From Bellilinea sp034411135 (lineage in GTDB: Bacteria; Chloroflexota; Anaerolineae; Anaerolineales; Anaerolineaceae), in assembly GCA_034411135.1 (NCBI GenBank), contig DAOUMN010000017.1:1-9209 (forward strand): a stretch of 9,209 bases of DNA, read 5' to 3'. The first letter of the stretch is position 1, and each line of letters opens with the position of its first letter. A program made the translations under genes and the position numbers. Positions 6,192 to 9,209 of this stretch are shown here, in pieces. A model generated the notes under the pieces. The model saw only the letters and a list, made by a program, of their open reading frames with translations. It made no database searches and was not told where the DNA came from.

Positions 6192-6734
6192 ATGAAGGTT
6201 TTATTGATCAAGGATGTTTATAAGCTGGGACGGGCTGGAGACGTCAAGAAAGTTGCCGACGGTTACGGCCGCAACTACCTGATCCCGCAAGGTCTGGCAG
6301 TCCTGGCAACCCCTGGCACGCTCAAACAGGTGGATCACATCCGCGCTAAAGCCGCCGCGCGCCGGGCTGAACTCAACAATGAGATGAGTAGCGTAGCCGA
6401 TATCGTGCGTGGCAAGGTATTTATGTTCGCCTCCAAAGCTGGCGAAACCGGTAAATTATACGGTTCGATTACCACCCAAATGATTGCCGATGCAATCGCC
6501 CAAGAATTGAACGTGCAAATCGACCGTCACCAGATCGAATGCGAGCCGATACGTACCCTGGGTGAGCACAAAGCCAGCATCCGGCTGACCGTTGACCTGG
6601 TACCGGAAATTACCATCCTGGTTCACCGTGAAGGTGAAATGAAACAAAAAGCCGTCAGCAAACCTGCCGAGCCGGTGGAAGAGCCTCCCCAGGCAGAGGA
6701 AAGCCAGCCGGTCGAAGAACCCCCTGCTGCCTGA
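6192..6734 (+). CDS. rplI: 50S ribosomal protein L9 with acidic proline-rich C-terminal tail
   Basis: L9 binds 23S rRNA at the base of the L1 stalk with its N-terminal domain and reaches outward through a long helix to a second globular domain. The N-terminus MKVLLIKDVYKLGRAGDVKKVADGYGRNYLIPQGLA carries the diagnostic GYGRNYLIP signature (24-32). The connecting helix (about 40-75) and the C-terminal domain GKLYGSITTQMIADAI with VDLVPEITILV are all normal. The protein is 180 residues against about 149 in E. coli. The extra 30 (about 150-180) are rich in Pro and Glu, with EEPPQAEE and VEEPPAA, and are probably disordered. The ATG follows AAAGGG at good spacing. The usual rpsF-ssb-rpsR neighbours are absent here; the gene has its own strong promoter and is followed by a hairpin, then by the RodZ-like gene. 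Confidence 0.97.
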   Translation: MKVLLIKDVYKLGRAGDVKKVADGYGRNYLIPQGLAVLATPGTLKQVDHIRAKAAARRAELNNEMSSVADIVRGKVFMFASKAGETGKLYGSITTQMIADAIAQELNVQIDRHQIECEPIRTLGEHKASIRLTVDLVPEITILVHREGEMKQKAVSKPAEPVEEPPQAEESQPVEEPPAA

Positions 6735-6764
6735 TCTTTCTTGCCAACCAACAACGTATGATCG

Positions 6765-6806
6765 AGACCGGCCAAACCGAGCCAACCGGCTTTAAGGCCG
6801 GTCTTT
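6765..6806 (+). terminator. Hairpin between rplI and the RodZ-like gene, possible terminator/attenuator with alternative pairings
   Basis: GACCGGCC (6766-6773) pairs perfectly with GGCCGGTC (6796-6803), with an extra A-T pair outside and a small AGCC/GGCT stem in the loop. The 3' arm can instead pair with a nearer copy: ACCGGC (6785-6790) with GCCGGT (6797-6802), loop TTTAAG. The bases TTTGATTAG follow, a short T-tract. It lies 30 bases past the rplI stop and about 20 before the next ATG, so it may end most rplI transcripts while letting some read into the next genes. Confidence 0.55.
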
Positions 6807-6826
6807 GATTAGAAATTGGACCAGCA

Positions 6827-8230
6827 ATGCCCCTCTCTCTTGGTGAGTATCTCCGCCAGACCCGTGAAAGCCGTAACCTGACCCTGGAACAGGTAGCGCA
6901 AGCCACGCGGGTAAAACTCAGCTACTTACGCGCATTCGAGAGCGACGAACCGGCCTTGCTGCCCTCCAAGGTGCAGGCACGAGGCTACCTGCGGCTGATT
7001 GCCAATGCATTGGATATTGATCCACAGCCGTTATTGGATGCCTGGCCGGACAAGGCTATCATTCTCCCCGTCATCGAATCCATGCCCCAGGCGAAAGAAG
7101 TCGAAAGCTCGACAGGTTCAAGAGAGCAATCGACCGACAGTCCGATTACGGACGAATCAATACCACAACCCACCATTGAACCGCAAATCCTTGACATGGC
7201 AGATTCTCCACAAGTTGAATCTCCACCCCCTCCGGCTGGCAGTTCATCTTTTGTCTTTAGCCAGATAGGCCAGCAGTTGCGCAACCAGCGCGAGACACTG
7301 GGTATTTCTATCGAGGATGCGGAGCGGTTTACCCGCTTGAAAATTCGTTATTTGCAAGCCATTGAAGAAGGTCGTCTGGGGGACCTGCCATCTCTGGTTC
7401 AGGGACGTGGTATGCTGCGAAATTATGCCCACTTCCTCAATATGGATAGCGATGCGATCCTCGACGAATTTGCCGAAGGGCTGCAGTTACGTCGCGTCGA
7501 ACGTAGCGAAGCTGCAAATCCACTTGTAGATAAAAGTTCATCTCCAAAATCACGTAAACGCGCCCACCCCAATACCGGCTTGCGGCGTTTTCTCACACCG
7601 GACTTAATGGTCGGCGGGGTATTGTTCCTCATCCTGGCAGTCTTTGTCATCTGGGGCACTGCCCGGGTCAGTGGACTGCAAAACCAGGCTGCCAGTCCAA
7701 CAGCACCTTCAATTTCCGAATTATTAATCAACGAAACTGTGCAACCCGCTTTAATCGAGATGACGCCCACCAGCCCAAACCCGCTTTCAACCGGGGATAT
7801 CGACGCACCCCGCCAGCCCGTCACAACCGAAGGCGGTGAAACTGCGCCTACGGAATTTATCTCTGCCAACAACGATCCGGTTCAAGTTTACATCGTAGCC
7901 AACCAGCGCACCTGGATGCGAGTTACAGTGGACAACCGCGTCGCATTTGATGGGCGCACGGTTCCTGGCAGCGCTTATCCATTTACCGGCAAAGAGTCCA
8001 TTGAACTGGTCTGCGGCAACGGGGCTGGAATTGAGGTCATCCATAATCAAAATAATTTAGGCTTGCTTGGCGCAGCGGGTGAAGTTGTACGTCTGATCTT
8101 TACAGCGGAAGGCACCTTGCTTCCAACCCCATTGTTTACCCTGACACCTTCACCGACCTCGCAGCCAACCGAAACGCCTCGTCCAAGCCCGACCCAGCCG
8201 ACTTCCACTGTCACGCCTTTACTTCCTTAG
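6827..8230 (+). CDS. RodZ-like membrane protein with two tandem Xre-type HTH domains
   Basis: This is a 467-residue single-span protein of the RodZ type, which in rod-shaped bacteria links the cytoskeleton (MreB) to the wall-synthesis machine. Two HTH_25-type domains are seen, at 5-73 and 147-215. They align without gaps over 69 residues with 27 identities, including TR.K..YL.A.E and LPS.VQ.RG.LR. A Ser/Pro/Glu-rich linker (about 85-145) separates them. A basic patch KSRKRAHP (241-248) precedes one membrane helix (about 260-281). The outer part holds a Pro/Thr-rich linker and a DUF4115-like beta domain (about 352-427, with WMRVTVDNRVAFDGRTVPG), then a Thr/Pro/Ser-rich tail (431-467). RodZ normally has one HTH. 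The ribosome-binding site is weak (TTGGA). The stop is 7 bases before rimO, so the two are one operon. A membrane-bound transcription regulator is the alternative. Confidence 0.83.
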   Translation: MPLSLGEYLRQTRESRNLTLEQVAQATRVKLSYLRAFESDEPALLPSKVQARGYLRLIANALDIDPQPLLDAWPDKAIILPVIESMPQAKEVESSTGSREQSTDSPITDESIPQPTIEPQILDMADSPQVESPPPPAGSSSFVFSQIGQQLRNQRETLGISIEDAERFTRLKIRYLQAIEEGRLGDLPSLVQGRGMLRNYAHFLNMDSDAILDEFAEGLQLRRVERSEAANPLVDKSSSPKSRKRAHPNTGLRRFLTPDLMVGGVLFLILAVFVIWGTARVSGLQNQAASPTAPSISELLINETVQPALIEMTPTSPNPLSTGDIDAPRQPVTTEGGETAPTEFISANNDPVQVYIVANQRTWMRVTVDNRVAFDGRTVPGSAYPFTGKESIELVCGNGAGIEVIHNQNNLGLLGAAGEVVRLIFTAEGTLLPTPLFTLTPSPTSQPTETPRPSPTQPTSTVTPLLP

Positions 8231-8237
8231 AGGTTGC

Positions 8238-9209
8238 ATGAATTCAAAAGGTTTTTATCTAGTATCACTGGGCTGTTCCAAAAATACCGTCGATTCCACA
8301 TCCATGGCGGAGTTGTTACAACGCGCCGGCTACCAGCCGGTTGACAAGCCCGCCAAGGCCAGTGTGTTGATCGTTAACACCTGCGGTTTCATTCAGCCTG
8401 CGCGAGACGAATCCATCGCGGAGTTGCGTGCGCTTGCCAGACGCAAAAAAAACGGGCAGTTGTTGATTGCTGCCGGATGTCTGACCCAGCGCTATCGCGA
8501 ATGGGTTGTCGAGCAGGTTCCCGGAATTGATGGCTTGCTGGGTACTCGCCGCTGGATGGATATTCTGGAAGTTATTCAAAAAGTCCGCCAACGACCGCCC
8601 CAGTCAGTCTATCACTTGCCAGAAAGCCCCACCATCGGACGCGATGAGCACGGTGTACTGCGCGTTGCACTACAGGGCAACAGTGCTTACCTAAAAATAG
8701 CCGATGGTTGCCGGCGGCCATGCGCATTTTGCGCTATTCCGCTGATTAAGGGTACCCTGGTCAGCCGTCCGGCGGATGTGATTGTCGAAGAAGCACTATC
8801 GCTTGAACGCCAGGGGGTCAAGGAATTGATTCTCATTGCCCAGGATACCACCGATTATGGGCATGACCTCGGAATCCGTGACGGCTTGCCCAACCTGCTG
8901 GAGCAATTGTTACAAAAAACCAGCATTCCCTGGCTGCGCATCCTATACGCCTTTCCGGGCTATGTCACTGACCGCCTGATCGAATTGATGGCATCCAATC
9001 CGCGCATTCTGCCATACCTGGATATGCCACTCCAGCATGCCCACCCGGAAACCCTCAAGCGCATGCGGCGCCCGGCAAACATCGACTGGGTGTATCGAAC
9101 CCTGGAGAAAATGCGCGCCACCATTCCCAATCTCGCCATTCGTAGCACCTTCATCGTCGGTTATCCTGGCGAGAGCGAGGCGGAATTCCAAACCTTGCTC
9201 GATTTCTTG
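8238..9209 (+). CDS. rimO: Ribosomal protein S12 methylthiotransferase RimO (N-terminal part, cut by window end)
   Basis: RimO is a radical-SAM enzyme with two 4Fe-4S clusters that adds a methylthio group to a conserved aspartate of ribosomal protein S12. The first 324 residues are present and the frame is open to the last base. The N-terminal UPF0004-type domain has C13 (SLGCSKN), C49 (NTCGF) and C81 (AAGC) for the auxiliary cluster. The radical-SAM motif is C158-x3-C162-x2-C165 in YLKIADGCRRPCAFCAIP. Further family marks are ILIAQDTTDYG (198-208), LYAFPG (236-241) and YLDMPLQHAHPETLKRMRRP (260-279), which favour RimO over the tRNA enzyme MiaB. The rest of the barrel and the C-terminal TRAM domain are outside the window. 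The ATG follows AGAGG at close spacing. The gene is coupled to the RodZ-like gene upstream. Confidence 0.94.
   Translation, partial: MNSKGFYLVSLGCSKNTVDSTSMAELLQRAGYQPVDKPAKASVLIVNTCGFIQPARDESIAELRALARRKKNGQLLIAAGCLTQRYREWVVEQVPGIDGLLGTRRWMDILEVIQKVRQRPPQSVYHLPESPTIGRDEHGVLRVALQGNSAYLKIADGCRRPCAFCAIPLIKGTLVSRPADVIVEEALSLERQGVKELILIAQDTTDYGHDLGIRDGLPNLLEQLLQKTSIPWLRILYAFPGYVTDRLIELMASNPRILPYLDMPLQHAHPETLKRMRRPANIDWVYRTLEKMRATIPNLAIRSTFIVGYPGESEAEFQTLLDFL

Noticed and set aside
7423..7872. A 149-codon antisense frame inside the RodZ-like gene
   Set aside because: It is antisense to a gene with clear domains and has Arg/Ser-rich shadow composition and no domain of its own.

Overview
The window reads as a bacterial chromosomal segment of moderate GC, with tightly packed genes and clear Shine-Dalgarno signals. 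The gene set suggests a Chloroflexota-like (Anaerolineae-type) organism: a split methylmalonyl-CoA mutase with its epimerase, a RodZ-like protein carrying two helix-turn-helix domains directly before rimO, and an L9 with an acidic proline-rich tail. This assignment is an inference from style; no rRNA or other phylogenetic marker was compared. No mobile element, CRISPR array, tRNA or rRNA was seen.

Left part (1-4155). The 3' end of a plus-strand UMF1/Atg22-like MFS transporter meets a minus-strand block head-on. Read in its own direction, that block is: the catalytic domain of adenosylcobalamin-dependent methylmalonyl-CoA mutase (4155-2506), methylmalonyl-CoA epimerase (2487-2080), a strong hairpin (2056-2018), a two-haem ferric-reductase-like membrane flavoprotein (1990-644), and an unlisted 32-residue single-span membrane miniprotein (633-535). 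The three larger genes all use an AGGAAA ribosome-binding site. Mutase and epimerase together link propionyl-CoA/methylmalonyl-CoA to succinyl-CoA. The cobalamin-binding small subunit of the mutase must be encoded elsewhere.

Middle (4156-6073). A roughly 300-base divergent intergenic region contains a perfect 10-bp inverted repeat just upstream of a plus-strand pair. The pair is a CPA2-family Na+(K+)/H+ antiporter, with the Asp-Asp ion site and the membrane lysine, followed 29 bases later by a small P-II-like protein. The 3' end of the antiporter has a run of eight C. A -1 slip there opens a stop-free path straight into the P-II-like gene. This transporter plus P-II-like sensor pair is the most interesting item in the window.

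Right part (6074-9209). A near-consensus sigma-70 promoter drives rplI (ribosomal protein L9). After an attenuator- or terminator-like hairpin comes a RodZ-like membrane protein with two tandem HTH domains, and seven bases later rimO (ribosomal protein S12 methylthiotransferase), cut by the window end. This part is housekeeping: the ribosome, its modification, and cell shape.
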